NCBI RefSeq assembly: GCF_009766105.1
Contig: NZ_LMUH01000003.1
Span: forward strand, 1 to 54,406
DNA: 54,406 nt
Reading direction: 5' to 3'
Source: Granulicella sp. S156
GTDB taxonomy: Bacteria; Acidobacteriota; Terriglobia; Terriglobales; Acidobacteriaceae
Shown piece after piece: positions 24,712 through 34,700 of this stretch. The translations under genes were made by a program, and so were the position numbers. Numbering within the stretch: the stretch's first letter is position 1; every line of letters begins with the position of its first letter. Under the pieces are notes generated by a model, which saw nothing but the letters and a program-made list of their open reading frames with translations, was not told where the DNA came from and did not search any database.

Positions 24712-25029
24712 ATGATGTTCCTGGCTCTTGCCACAACCCTGGCGATGCCTGCTGCTGTTTCTGCCCAGCAGGAAACGACCCCACCGCCTGCGCCGCCGGC
24801 GGGCTCCGTTCAGACGCCCGCACCGAACGGCGCGAATCCTGCTGCGCCGAATTCCGCTCCCATGTCCAAGGATGAGATGAAGGCGCAAAGAAAGACCCAG
24901 AAAGCCCAGGAGAAGGACGCTAAAGAAAATGCCAAAGCCCAGAAGGCTCAGGCGGATGCCTTGAAACATCAGGACAAGGCGACCAACGCGGCGCAGCAGG
25001 CCCAGCAACCGCAATCACAACCTCACTGA
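24712..25029 (+). CDS. small secreted Ala/Gln/Lys-rich protein with apparent 5' frameshift
   Basis: 105 residues from the ATG at 24712: hydrophobic signal core (MMFLALATTLAMPAAVSA, cleavage before QQ), a Pro-rich spacer, then a charged helix (KDEMKAQRKTQKAQEKDAKENAKAQ) likely to form a coiled coil. The signal sequence lacks the normal basic start. A strong AAAGGAG (24663-24669) followed by ATGATGAAGAAAAACACAATG (24675 on) supplies exactly such a start, but in the reading frame one base out. A single extra base between about 24699 and 24714 would explain this. Either a sequencing error, a real frameshift, or a gene start that uses the weaker ATG. Function unknown. Confidence 0.68.
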   Translation: MMFLALATTLAMPAAVSAQQETTPPPAPPAGSVQTPAPNGANPAAPNSAPMSKDEMKAQRKTQKAQEKDAKENAKAQKAQADALKHQDKATNAAQQAQQPQSQPH

Positions 25030-25044
25030 TTCCGCTCTATCGCG

Positions 25045-28000
25045 CTACTGATCCGTCAACGCCTCCTGCGGGGGCATAAACACGAGTTCGCAGCTAGAAG
25101 AACAGCTCAAAATGCCGCGGCGAATCAGTCTCGCGTGACTATCTTTTGGGATGGAAGCCTTGAAATCGACGTGTAGTACAGCGCTTGTCAGCGATTTCAG
25201 GCTTTCATCTCCGTGCACGAAGCGTACCTCCTCGGTGCCCTGTGCGGAGAACTCAATCTCGAAGGTAGCCAGGCCGCTCTTTGGAGTGCTACCGCCCTCC
25301 ACCTTGAAAGTGCGTTCCTTCTGGAGCGTTGCCCTGGCATCCTGTTCGTCAGCATGGATACCGGCTTTCGCCAGGGCGAAGAGCCGGTCGGCGATAAGCT
25401 TCAAGGTTGCACTCTGATTGCCGCTGGGTTCACCGCTCGCGGCGAGATGATAGAGCGTCATCGCTTCGGCGGGGCGACCCTCTTTTTCGAGGACCATACC
25501 GAGATGGTAGCCAGGTTCCATGCCATAACCATTGCGCCACGCTGCGCGCAGTAGCGGTTCAGCTTGAGCGGCTTTGTCTTCGCGAAAGAGTGTCCATCCG
25601 ACCGTGTCCCACACATCAATCAGCATCACTGCGCGGGAGAGTACATCTTGTGGAGAGCCGGCATGGCTGGTGGTCTGGTCCTCAAGCATTGCCAGGGAGC
25701 GCTGCGACGTTTTATCGGCCAGCGCAAGATCGATCAAGTGGTCGGCAAGCTCATAGGCGGAGTCATTCAGCAATCCGGCATCGTCACTCTTGTTGGCGAC
25801 CTCTTGTAGAAGCGGCTTCGCTTCATCCTTCTTTTCATCACTCAGCAGGGCCTTGGCCAGTTGCAATTTCAACCGCAGACTGTCGCCATTAGCTGCTATC
25901 GCGGAACGCAGGACGGTTTCTCCAGCAGCATGGTCCTTAGGGATCGTGTCCGCCAAAAGATAGGCAGCAAGCATTCCTGCGCCGTACTCGTCTCCGGGGT
26001 ATTGTGCGAGCAGCTGACGCAGTGTTTTGACGGACTCCTCCGGTTTGCGCTGCCGTAGCTGAGCCGCAGCTAGAAGTCGATATGGAATCTCTTCCGTAGG
26101 GTGCGCTGAGATCTCGCGGTTGTAGTCTGCAACGGCTTCATTGGCCTTGCCGTCCTGCATAGCAAGATACCCGTAGTTGCTCCACAGGTATGCCTGATCG
26201 GCGTTCAGAGCGCGCGCGGCGTCAAGTTTTGCGTGGGCATCATCCCACGATTGCGACTGCTCCAGTTGAATAGCTTGCTCGATCAATCGAGCGGCATCGT
26301 CGTTGGACTCAGTTGCTGTATGGCTTCCGCCGGCGCGCGTGAGCTGAATGTAGGCTTCGCCCTCCAATCCAGCGTCCTTGTACCACTTCTGATAGCTGCG
26401 CCAGTCGGCAGCGGGAATCTTGGCGATCAGTACCTCAAAGCGCTGATCCGTAATCAAAGTCCCGTTTTCGAACTTGTAAGTCTTATCCAGCGTCGCAAAG
26501 GCCGCCTTGGCGTGGATCGCGGGAGGCAGTTCCGCTCCCCAACCCTCCGGCAGCTTGATCACAGCACGAGAGATCTGAACATGGTGCTCTCCGAGTTCGA
26601 TGGGTGCTACGGGCAGGTCTTTTTCATCGACAGGCCCGAGTCCAATGGGCGCAATCTGCGGGATGATTCGCAGGTTATCCCAGTCGCCAGCTTTCTCGCG
26701 TTCATAGTCATAGGCGATGTGGAAGGGTGCGGCCGTGTCATCGGGCCGTGAGAACTCCGCATGCGTCACTTTTCCCGCGTAGCTCATTCTGTAAGAGATG
26801 TTCTGCATTAACTCATCCCACTGTGCAGGCGAGACCGAACGGACCGCCTCCCGGAAGATGATCTCGGAGTCGCCGCGCAGGTCCATCACAAGATGCGAGT
26901 GGGAGACGCCCTTGTCGTCGAGTGTGCCTATAGCCTCGAAGCGCTCTTCGGAGGGAAAGGGTGGGTCTTTGGGGGTAGTTGCGAGGTAGGCATCGCCACT
27001 GGCAGGAACCACCAGCGCCTGCTTGCCGCGCAGCACCTGCAGCAGTAGCCGATAGGGTGCCACCTCGGCGGTGGCATCGAGCCAGACCGGCTTGCCGTCC
27101 ACATGGGCAACCGTGATCACGTGATTGAACCAACCCGGCGAAGGCAGGTCTGGAGTAAAGGCAACACCCGCACCGATCAACGCGGCATCTGCGGGAATGC
27201 CGGCAGCGGAGAGCATCGCGGCCTGCAGCGTGTGCTTGTCCTTGCAGTCACCATACTGATTGCGCAGGACATCGGAAGCCTCATGAGGCTGGTATCGCCC
27301 GACACCAAACGCGACACCGATGTAGCGCACCTGTGGTCCGACGAATCCATAGATGGCGCGGGTCTTTTCCTCCTGCGTGGCCTTGCCGGCAGTCAGCTCG
27401 GTGACACGTGCGCGGACCTCGTCGTCGGGCGTGATGCGCGTACCTTCCATCCCTCGATACCACGCCCCAACCTCCTGCCAGCTATGGAAGTTCGTCCAGG
27501 CAATAGGCGGCAGCTTGGGCTCGTCATCGATGGGTTGGTCCTTCTCCATGCGGAGCAGATCGTTGGGCTTTTTGCCGGCAACGGGCAGCGGTTGTGAACT
27601 CTGCCAGCGGTAGACATGTTCGGTCGGTGTCTCTGAGATCGTCGCCTTATTCTTCGGGCTCCAGACCTGCACATAGACAGCGAGGGGAATGTGCAGCTCG
27701 ACGCTCTCCTCCAATACGACTTCTCCCAAAGATGGCGTGTAGAAGCTATCTTGTCCCCAGAAGTGGCCCGGCGCCTCCGGATGCGCACGCACTATCCGCA
27801 CCTTGTACTCCAGATGGTCGCCCTCGCGCAGGCTGCGCACAGGAATCTGTTCTTCCTTCAGGTCACTGTAAAAAGGCGCCTCACGAGTTACCGGGGCGGG
27901 CAGTTCCTGCGCATCGGAGGAAGGAGTCGCGACAACGGTTCCATCGGCCCGGCGAACCCGGACATAGTCGATCTCGACATGCTCGGAGCTGGAGGCAAAG

Positions 28001-28278
28001 GAAAAACTGAGCACGCTCCAGCTCTTGACCGCTGCCTCGTCGCGTATATCCACGACTGCGGAGAGCTCCTTCGAACCTGTGCCATCAGCTGCATAGCGAT
28101 AGACACGATCCAGATGTTCGACGACGGAAGATTCATGCGTGTAGTCGGGCTTTGCCGTTGTGGCCGCGCCGGTCGTGGAAGAAACGACAGCCGTGGAGGA
28201 TGGAGCCTGCGCCGATGCAGACAACGCGCAGCAAGACACAGCGACGAGTGCGAACAGGGAGAACGAACGGTTCTTCAT
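25045..28278 (-). CDS. secreted DUF3857/transglutaminase-like protein with TPR C-terminus
   Basis: 1077 residues with a signal peptide (MKNRSFSLFALVAVSCCALSASAQ). DUF3857 spans about residues 55-230; a transglutaminase-like domain follows (about 280-410) with its triad visible as Cys345 (QYGDCKDKHTLQ), His386 (WFNHVITV) and Asp401 (VWLDATAE); then a beta-rich DUF3858-like part, and a helical TPR region from about residue 660 (ALNADQAYLWSNYGYLAMQDGKANEAVADY). Periplasmic or surface-exposed. The triad is intact, so it may be an active protease or cross-linker; the substrate is unknown. Such proteins are characteristic of Acidobacteriota and Bacteroidota. Convergent with the small secreted protein, 15 nt apart. 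Confidence 0.9.
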   Translation of the reverse strand: MKNRSFSLFALVAVSCCALSASAQAPSSTAVVSSTTGAATTAKPDYTHESSVVEHLDRVYRYAADGTGSKELSAVVDIRDEAAVKSWSVLSFSFASSSEHVEIDYVRVRRADGTVVATPSSDAQELPAPVTREAPFYSDLKEEQIPVRSLREGDHLEYKVRIVRAHPEAPGHFWGQDSFYTPSLGEVVLEESVELHIPLAVYVQVWSPKNKATISETPTEHVYRWQSSQPLPVAGKKPNDLLRMEKDQPIDDEPKLPPIAWTNFHSWQEVGAWYRGMEGTRITPDDEVRARVTELTAGKATQEEKTRAIYGFVGPQVRYIGVAFGVGRYQPHEASDVLRNQYGDCKDKHTLQAAMLSAAGIPADAALIGAGVAFTPDLPSPGWFNHVITVAHVDGKPVWLDATAEVAPYRLLLQVLRGKQALVVPASGDAYLATTPKDPPFPSEERFEAIGTLDDKGVSHSHLVMDLRGDSEIIFREAVRSVSPAQWDELMQNISYRMSYAGKVTHAEFSRPDDTAAPFHIAYDYEREKAGDWDNLRIIPQIAPIGLGPVDEKDLPVAPIELGEHHVQISRAVIKLPEGWGAELPPAIHAKAAFATLDKTYKFENGTLITDQRFEVLIAKIPAADWRSYQKWYKDAGLEGEAYIQLTRAGGSHTATESNDDAARLIEQAIQLEQSQSWDDAHAKLDAARALNADQAYLWSNYGYLAMQDGKANEAVADYNREISAHPTEEIPYRLLAAAQLRQRKPEESVKTLRQLLAQYPGDEYGAGMLAAYLLADTIPKDHAAGETVLRSAIAANGDSLRLKLQLAKALLSDEKKDEAKPLLQEVANKSDDAGLLNDSAYELADHLIDLALADKTSQRSLAMLEDQTTSHAGSPQDVLSRAVMLIDVWDTVGWTLFREDKAAQAEPLLRAAWRNGYGMEPGYHLGMVLEKEGRPAEAMTLYHLAASGEPSGNQSATLKLIADRLFALAKAGIHADEQDARATLQKERTFKVEGGSTPKSGLATFEIEFSAQGTEEVRFVHGDESLKSLTSAVLHVDFKASIPKDSHARLIRRGILSCSSSCELVFMPPQEALTDQ

Positions 28279-28339
28279 GGGGTTAGGGGAAACCTGTATC
28301 CGAAAGATACACGTTCATGGCCAAAAACCACAGGTCACC

Positions 28340-28867
28340 CTATCCGGCGCTTTCGGCGGCTTCGGCCAGATAGGTCTTCGTGTATCCGAGATAGTTCCGC
28401 GCATAGCCACGGATCATCTCCAGGTCGTCGTCGTCGAGCGAGCGGCGCACTTTGCCGGGAACGCCGGCGACCAGGCTTCGCGGCGGAATCATCGTACGCT
28501 CCGGTATGACAGCTCCAGCGGCGATGATTGATCCCGCGCCGATGTGCGCGCCGTTCAGGATGATCGCGCCAATGCCAACCAGCACATCATCCTCGAGCAC
28601 GCAGCCATGGACGGTCGCATTGTGCCCGATGGTCACCCGATCGCCGACCACAACCGGGTAGAGGCACTTCATGCCGTGCAGCACGGCACAGTCCTGCACA
28701 TTGGATTCTGCCCCAATGCTGATGGAATGCACATCGCCGCGCAGCACGGCGTTCATCCATACGCTGGAGTGTTCGCCCAGCTCCACTTCACCGATAACCT
28801 GTGCAGAAACATCGACATAGGCAGTTGCAGGGACTATAGGGCGTCGGCCTTGATGGGAACGGATCAT
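28340..28867 (-). CDS. gamma-class carbonic anhydrase family protein
   Basis: 175 residues from the ATG at 28867; the family starts MIRxxxG, which fits this Met rather than the upstream one at 28897. Left-handed beta-helix built from hexapeptide repeats (VIGEVELGEHSSVWMNAVLRGD, VGDRVTIGHNATVHGC, VLEDDVLVGIGAIILNGAHIG). The three zinc ligands are His in VLHGM and two in TIGHNATVHG. Trimeric cytosolic enzyme or YrdA/PaaY-like homologue; many relatives show little carbonic anhydrase activity, so the reaction is uncertain. Divergent from rpsU. Confidence 0.9.
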   Translation of the reverse strand: MIRSHQGRRPIVPATAYVDVSAQVIGEVELGEHSSVWMNAVLRGDVHSISIGAESNVQDCAVLHGMKCLYPVVVGDRVTIGHNATVHGCVLEDDVLVGIGAIILNGAHIGAGSIIAAGAVIPERTMIPPRSLVAGVPGKVRRSLDDDDLEMIRGYARNYLGYTKTYLAEAAESAG

Positions 28868-29076
28868 GGTCACGAGTTTAGCTCTGTACAGGGCCATCAG
28901 CTATACGGCAAAAGCTAAATGAGGCGAAAGTAATGCGTAGAAAAGGAAAATTGAAAGCAAGTAAAACGGTCTTTGTAGCCTAGGAAATCGTTTGCCTGCA
29001 AATTTATATCGCCATGCACGCCGTGTAGGGCATATGATAGTGAAGCCAGTTTGGCAGGTTTGGAGGTGTATACAAC

Positions 29077-29274
29077 TTGGCAGAAGTTCGAGTTCAAGAA
29101 GGCGAACCCCTTGAGAATGCTCTTCGCCGTTTTAAGCGCAAGGTGCAGACGGAAGACATCATCAAGGAAGTCAAGCGTCACTCTTTCTACCTGAAACCAG
29201 GCGAGAAGAAGCGTGTGAAGGAAGCACTTGCACGCAAGCGCAATCGCAAGAAGGTCCGCAAGGAACAGGACTAA
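29077..29274 (+). CDS. rpsU: 30S ribosomal protein S21
   Basis: 65 residues, very basic. Family signature AEVRVQEGEPLENALRRFKRKVQ followed by VKRHSFYLKPGEKKRVKEALA and a Lys/Arg-rich tail. The start is TTG at 29077, preceded by GGAGGTG (29062-29068) at good spacing; no ATG or GTG precedes the conserved AEV. S21 helps base-pairing between mRNA and the 16S 3' end; the rare start codon may keep its level low. A terminator follows at 29331-29363. Confidence 0.95.
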   Translation: MAEVRVQEGEPLENALRRFKRKVQTEDIIKEVKRHSFYLKPGEKKRVKEALARKRNRKKVRKEQD

Positions 29275-29330
29275 AGATTTCTTTTCAAAAGAATTGAAAT
29301 TGGTGTTTAGTAGTACTTATTGAAAATAAG

Positions 29331-29363
29331 TAGGGAGGGGATGCAAATTACATCTCCTCCCTA
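29331..29363 (+). terminator. intrinsic terminator after rpsU
   Basis: TAGGGAGGGGATG (29331-29343), 7-nt loop, CATCTCCTCCCTA (29351-29363): 13 bp with one G-T pair, followed by GTATTATT. The first 56 nt between the stop and the hairpin are AT-rich. The remaining spacer to 29528 shows no gene. Confidence 0.7.
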
Positions 29364-29528
29364 GTATTATTCAGAGCGACCCTGAATCACATCGCTCGCA
29401 GCATCCACCGGGCCCGGTTGTCGACATGTAATCGATATGCAAATCTAGGCTTGAATCCGCATTCGAAGCTCTGCGTAACGATCTTCGGAGGGGCTTCATC
29501 CTGATCCCGCACGATGGGAGAAGGCGCA

Positions 29529-30032
29529 ATGGAATTCATCGATAGGCTTCTCAAGTGCTGCGATTGCGGCAATGAATTTGTCTTTACCGCCGGCGAACAG
29601 CTTTTTTTCTTCGATAAGCAGTTCAAAAACGACCCGAAACGCTGCAAGCTGTGTAAAGCCAAGCGAGCGGGTCTGGGGCGGTCTACCAATCCGGGAGTTG
29701 CGGCGGCGGCTCTTCCTCTGTCGCGCACCGAAACGCGCACCCAATGTTCGGCCTGTGGGATCGATACCACCGTCCCGTTCAAGCCTACGCAGGGTCGACC
29801 GGTGCTGTGTCGTTCCTGTTTCCAGATGAAACGCGTGCCTTCGGCCGTGGCTGCGGTCGCAAATATGGACCAGCCAGCCAAGCGAATTGCCGAGGCCAGC
29901 GCCGCTTTGGAGCATGCTGTCGCTACCAATGGGTTCGACTCGTCCTTCACCGCGTCTATATCGGTTGGCAATCTCGAGCCTTCAGCCTCCGCCGAGCTTT
30001 TAGCGGCAGCGGCAAAAGCGGCACAAGCTTAG
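29529..30032 (+). CDS. zinc-ribbon protein with CXXC-X17-CXXC module
   Basis: 167 residues from the ATG at 29529, which has GGGAGAAGG upstream. Two zinc-binding segments: an N-terminal probable zinc-ribbon (CCDCGNEFVFTAGEQ... with CKLCKAKR) and a second pair (QCSACGIDTTVPFKP...LCRSCFQMKR), the CXXC-X17-CXXC pattern known from bacterial zinc-ribbon proteins of unknown function. The remaining 65 residues are Ala/Ser-rich and probably disordered. Cytoplasmic; may bind nucleic acid or ribosomes, but no function is established. Confidence 0.85.
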   Translation: MEFIDRLLKCCDCGNEFVFTAGEQLFFFDKQFKNDPKRCKLCKAKRAGLGRSTNPGVAAAALPLSRTETRTQCSACGIDTTVPFKPTQGRPVLCRSCFQMKRVPSAVAAVANMDQPAKRIAEASAALEHAVATNGFDSSFTASISVGNLEPSASAELLAAAAKAAQA

Positions 30033-30083
30033 CTCGCAGCCGGTTCTAAGCTGTTCCAGCGTAGCTGCTCTAAGATGTTTTAG

Positions 30084-31073
30084 ATGGCCAGCGAAACAGG
30101 CACGATACACTCGACTCCTCCTCCCCAGGATTCAGATCTCGTTCGTGGTCGCCGCACCCTCGGTGACTTCGACCTTGTATTTTGCTCGGACGGCAGCTAT
30201 CTGCTCGATGGCGGTGCCATGTTCGGCGTCGTCCCCAAGACCCTGTGGCAGAAGAGAACCCCCGCCGACGAGGCGAATCGCATCCTGCTGGGACTGAACA
30301 CAGTCGTCATCCGCACCGGCAAGCACGTCGTGCTGGTCGAAACAGGCATCGGCAACAAGCAACCCCCAAAAATGCGGGAGATCCACGCCAACCAGGAGTT
30401 GCTGCCTGCGTCGCTGGCGGCAGCAGGAGTGCGCGTCGATGAAGTGACTCACGTCATCAACACGCATCTGCACTTCGACCACTGCGGCTGGAACACGACC
30501 CTGCATCCCGACGGCTCGGTGACGCCGACGTTCCCCAACGCGCGCCACTTCGCCGCGGCGGGAGAGCTCGCACACGGGCGGCTACAGCTTGAGCGCGATG
30601 CCGTCAGCTACCTCGGCCCGAACTACGGTCCACTGATCGCCAGCGGCCAGCTAACCTTGCTGGACCCGCACGGCGCCGGCGGCTTTACGCCGGACGACTC
30701 GCGGCTGGCTGCACCCACGCCCTTGCCCCCCATTACGATTCAGACCTCCACCGAGATCGTTCCCGGAGTCTGGGTCGAACCCTTCCCCGGACACACAGCA
30801 AGCATGTTGGCGGTGCACCTGGAATCGCAGTCACACGCTGGCGCAAGCGAGCACGCGTGTTACATCAGCGACCTCATTCCCACGCACCATCACCTCGATC
30901 CGACGTGGGTAATGGGCTACGATCTCGACCCGCTCACATGCATCGCCCAGCGCAAGCGGTTTCTAGCGCGAGCTATCCCCGAGCGTTGGCTCGTGCTCTT
31001 CACGCACGACCACCAGGTGCCGGCGGCATATGTGGAGTGGAACGAGAAGGGCAAACCTGTAATGGCTGGCTGA
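30084..31073 (+). CDS. MBL-fold metallo-hydrolase
   Basis: 329 residues, no signal peptide. Metallo-beta-lactamase fold with the dinuclear zinc motif HLHFDH (NTHLHFDHCGWN), a His before AGELAHGR in the third-ligand region, Asp in CYISDLIPTHHH and the C-terminal His in LFTHDHQVP. The order and spacing resemble quorum-quenching lactonases and Atu-type MBL hydrolases, where the substrate ranges from lactones to phosphoesters, so only the fold is assigned. Single gene, 51 nt after the zinc-ribbon gene. Repeat copy C follows its stop. Confidence 0.88.
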   Translation: MASETGTIHSTPPPQDSDLVRGRRTLGDFDLVFCSDGSYLLDGGAMFGVVPKTLWQKRTPADEANRILLGLNTVVIRTGKHVVLVETGIGNKQPPKMREIHANQELLPASLAAAGVRVDEVTHVINTHLHFDHCGWNTTLHPDGSVTPTFPNARHFAAAGELAHGRLQLERDAVSYLGPNYGPLIASGQLTLLDPHGAGGFTPDDSRLAAPTPLPPITIQTSTEIVPGVWVEPFPGHTASMLAVHLESQSHAGASEHACYISDLIPTHHHLDPTWVMGYDLDPLTCIAQRKRFLARAIPERWLVLFTHDHQVPAAYVEWNEKGKPVMAG

Positions 31074-31115
31074 CTAGCCGCCTAATACTGGTGTTCTTGC
31101 AAACTCCCCTAAACT

Positions 31116-31250
31116 TGTCATTTCGACCGACCAACGGGAGTGGAGAAACCCCTTGATGCAGAGCGTTATGCAAATGTTTGTGGCGCGCTTTGCGTCCAGA
31201 AACCCCTGTATTTGGCGGCTGCTTGTATTACCGAAAAGCTAGAGGTACAG
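31116..31250. repeat. dispersed element copy C, rearranged half element
   Basis: Left terminal arm present (31116-31153, TGTCATTTCGACCGACC... to AACCCC), then a 59-nt module (31155-31213) that is the reverse complement of part of copy D (55 of 59 identical), then an interior resembling copies A, B and E (GCTTGTATTACCGAAAAG). The right arm is missing; the element runs up to the dut stop codon. Lies between the convergent MBL hydrolase and dut genes. Confidence 0.85.
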
Positions 31251-31712
31251 CTATACCCCCGTCGACCCAAACCCCGCGCTATTGCGTGGTGTCTCGGCGA
31301 GCATGTCAGTCTCTTCGAAGCTTGCCTGAATACGTTCCACCACGCGAAGCTGCGCGATGCGATGGCCAGGTGCAACCACCTGCGGCTCAGCCGCAAGATT
31401 CGTCAGCACAATCTTCAGCTCGCCACGATAGCCCGGGTCAATAACACCTGCCAATGTCGTAATGCCGCGCAGCGCAAGGCCGGAGCGGTCTTCGATCAGC
31501 GCGCCGTGGGTGGAGGGCAACTCCAGCGCCAGACCTGTGCGCACAGCCTGCGTGCTGCCTGCCTGACCGATCGGAGCGAGTGTTGCGGCTTCGGCTGCGA
31601 AGAGATCCGCGGCGAGGTCGCCGTAGGGGCCGGTGTGGGCATAGCGCGGAAGCTGTGCCGCTGGGTGGAGGCGTTGTACGAGGATCCTGGGCGAATTTCT
31701 TGTGTCGTTCAT
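31251..31712 (-). CDS. dut: deoxyuridine 5'-triphosphate nucleotidohydrolase
   Basis: 153 residues, trimeric dUTPase. Motif 1 GDLAADLFAAE, motif 2 in IEDRSGLALRG, motif 3 GVIDPGYRGELKIVLTN with the catalytic Asp, motif 4 GHRIAQLRVV, and motif 5 RNSAGFGSTG at the C-terminus. Hydrolyses dUTP to dUMP and pyrophosphate, preventing uracil incorporation and supplying thymidylate synthesis. It is 27 nt after the M1/permease gene on the same strand and probably in that transcript. The gene ends right at repeat copy C. Confidence 0.94.
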   Translation of the reverse strand: MNDTRNSPRILVQRLHPAAQLPRYAHTGPYGDLAADLFAAEAATLAPIGQAGSTQAVRTGLALELPSTHGALIEDRSGLALRGITTLAGVIDPGYRGELKIVLTNLAAEPQVVAPGHRIAQLRVVERIQASFEETDMLAETPRNSAGFGSTGV

Positions 31713-31739
31713 GTCGTCGACAGTCAGTGTCGCACGTCT

Positions 31740-34700
31740 TCACTTCTGATTCGAAACGTCCATCGAGTTGTCATCCAGATTGCGGTCGATGAGCTTGTTA
31801 TAAGGATCGATTCCGGCGCGAGTCGGCTGTTCGTTCACGATGAACTCGAAGGTCTGCCGCCCGCCCGTGATGCGTTCTTTGCGAACCGAGAGCGGTTGTT
31901 CTTCGCCCTTCTTGCCGCTGAAGACACCCACATCGATCAGGTCGTTGATCGACGTCGGCGTTTCGACACCATTGCCATCGGCGTAGGCCTTTTTCCCCTC
32001 GACGATCAGCGTGACCTTGTACTTGCCGTCGGCGGTCTTCTGCGAGGTCGCCTCGATCGCTTTGTTGTCATAGAGCGTGATCTTCTCAAAGCTGTCGTCG
32101 ATGAAGTACTGCAGGTCGGCAGGCGTCTGCGCGCGTAGTGCGTCTTCGAGCTGACGCGTGTCTGGGTACGGGCCGGATTGCGAGTCGTCAGCGTTGGCGT
32201 AGCGATACTGCATCAGGAAGTTATGCAGAGCGAGGTTCAGCTTGTCTTCTCCGATGTAGTCGGAGAGCGCATAAAGGATGAGGCTGCCCTTCTGATACCA
32301 GACATAAGCTTCACGCTGCACCTGTCCTAGCGGCGGCTCTTTGCGAGTTTCACCGGAGCGCCCGCGCAGGTAGCCATCGAGCTCATGCGAAAGGAACTTG
32401 CGCATCTGGGCATCGCCATACTTCTTCTCCGCGACCCGCAGTGCCGAGTACTCTGCCAACGACTCGGACATCATGTTCGACCCGGCAACGCGGCCTCCGA
32501 TCAACTGATGCGCCCACCACTGATGCGCGAGCTCATGCGCGGTGACGAAGTAGGTGAAGTCGATGTCCTTCTTCGGGTCAAGCACGCGCGAGAGGAAGAA
32601 CGTCTCGGTAAAGGGAGAAGTGTTGGAGAACGACTGGGCGAAGCCGCGATAGCGCGGGAACTCGATGATGCGGAACTGCTTGTACTGGAACGGACTGTAG
32701 TTGGCCTGGTAGTAGTCAAGCCCCGCGCGTGCGGCCTGCGTCATGTCGTCGACATTCCAGGGATGGTGGTAGTCGTAGTAGATCTCAATGTTGGTGCCCT
32801 TGTAGTTCTCCTTCTTCACCGTATAGCGACCGGAGATGTACGAGAAGAAATCGAGGATCTTCACATCGCCCATGTCGTAGGAGAAGTAGTGGCGGCCGTT
32901 CTGATGCCAGTCACGCTGCAGGTAGCCAGGCGCGAGCGCGATCTGATCGTCGGGCGTGCTGACCGTTGTGTGATAGCTGATCCAGTCGGAATTCGGTGTA
33001 AAGAGATTCGTTACGCTGCCATAGGGGTCTCCACGCGGCGGAAGGTCCTCGAGCAATGGCAGCTTCTCCTCGCGGCGGCGGCGAGGATCGTCGATCTCTA
33101 CATCGGTGCTGTATCCGATAGTGGGGAAGTAGCTGGAGTCGAAGAACATGCCGCTGTAGGCCAGCTCGGGCCGCTCGCCACCATCGCGGAAGCCGTGTGA
33201 CTGGTAGCCGACCTTGAAGGTCATGTTCAACTTCTCTCCCGGAGCAAGCGGTGTCTCCAGTTGATAGATCGAGTAAAGATCTCGTACCGAACTGCTGATG
33301 TGATGAAACGGCCGATCGAACTGCACGTCAGAGACGGACTGCATCTGGTCGGTGATATGGATCTGCTGGATCGGATTCGGTGTCTTGTTCTGCAGCACAA
33401 AATGACCGGTGCCGCTGAACGAGCGGTGATAAGGATCGAGATCGATGTTCGCATCAACAGCGATGATCTTCGGCTGCGGGAGGCGCTCATACTTCTTGAA
33501 ATCACGCTCGTACTGTGCCTGGAAGTCGCGTAGTTGTTTCTGTGTATAGAAGGTGTTGAGTACGTGCGTGTTGTAGAAGTACCAGCTCCCGCTGCCGATA
33601 GCGAGCAGTACGAAGATCACCAGCGCCGCCGTCAATCGTGGCAAACGATGGCGTGCTTGTCCCCAGCGCGCGCGCCAGCCGTTCTCGGCGCCGCGTCGCG
33701 ACAGAGCAATCGAGAGGACTGCTAGAAACGCGAAGATCGAGATCCAATACACGTTCGCCCACAACTGCGCCGCGACAAAGTGGCCGTAGCCGTTCATGTC
33801 GGAGTAGGTGTACGAAGGAGTCTGCGTGGGCACCAGAAGCGTGTTCTCGATGTTCCAGCGATTGAGAATCGGCTGCATGACGAAGACGCCCAGGACGATG
33901 GCGTGGCCGAGAAATTTGTTGGAGACCACCGTCTGCACGAAGAACGCCAGCAGCGCGATGCCCATCACCCCAGGAAAGACGATGAGAAACAGCTCCTGGA
34001 AATACTGCAGGAGATCGTACTGATAGAAACCCGCGAAGGTCTGCATGACAATGCCGCAGATCATGATCACGCACAGGAGAACGAGCTCGACGAAGGCGAG
34101 CGCGAAGAACTTCGAAAGCCAATCCGTTGTCTCGCGCATCGGCAGCGCATCATGGATACCCGCAAAGCGCGTATCCCGTTCTCGCCACACTAGTTCTCCG
34201 GCATAGATGGTCGCGACCACATAGAGCAGAAGGACCGCGAGCCCCTCCACGGACTGCAGCATCAGGAACGTAACGGGCCATACATTTGACTCCTGCGCAT
34301 GTCCTGCGAAGTAGCCATTTACCAGGGAGAAGAAAGCTATCAGTACGCCGAGCGCCCAGAACAGCAGCTCATGCGTGATGTTGGAGATGCGCAGGCGCGT
34401 CATCGAGACCAGTTGCGTGAACCAGAGGCCGCTTCCAAAGTTCTGCCGCACCCGCGGCAACAGCGCGGCTACCAGAGAGCGCCGTGGTTGAAGCTCGGCG
34501 GCCTCTTCGCGCTTGGCCTTCGCCGCTCGCCGTCCCTGCGACTTCGCCGTCAGCTCCTCGACGGACATCGGGAAGAATCTGTACACAGCGCCTAGCGACA
34601 CGAAGCCTACGGCTATCCAAAGCAGCCGGTTGTAGAGAAAGACGCCGTTGCCCACATGCGCGGACCAGGAGAAGAGCAGTGAGTTCTTCTCCGCCACCGT

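Noticed and set aside
24496..25014. 172-codon minus-strand frame opposite the small secreted protein
   Set aside because: Low-complexity Arg/Gly/Leu translation, no ribosome-binding site; the plus strand has a proper signal-peptide core.
29010..29038. Housekeeping promoter of rpsU (TATGAT at 29033-29038)
   Set aside because: A good -10 box but no acceptable -35 at 16-18 nt; not strong enough to list.
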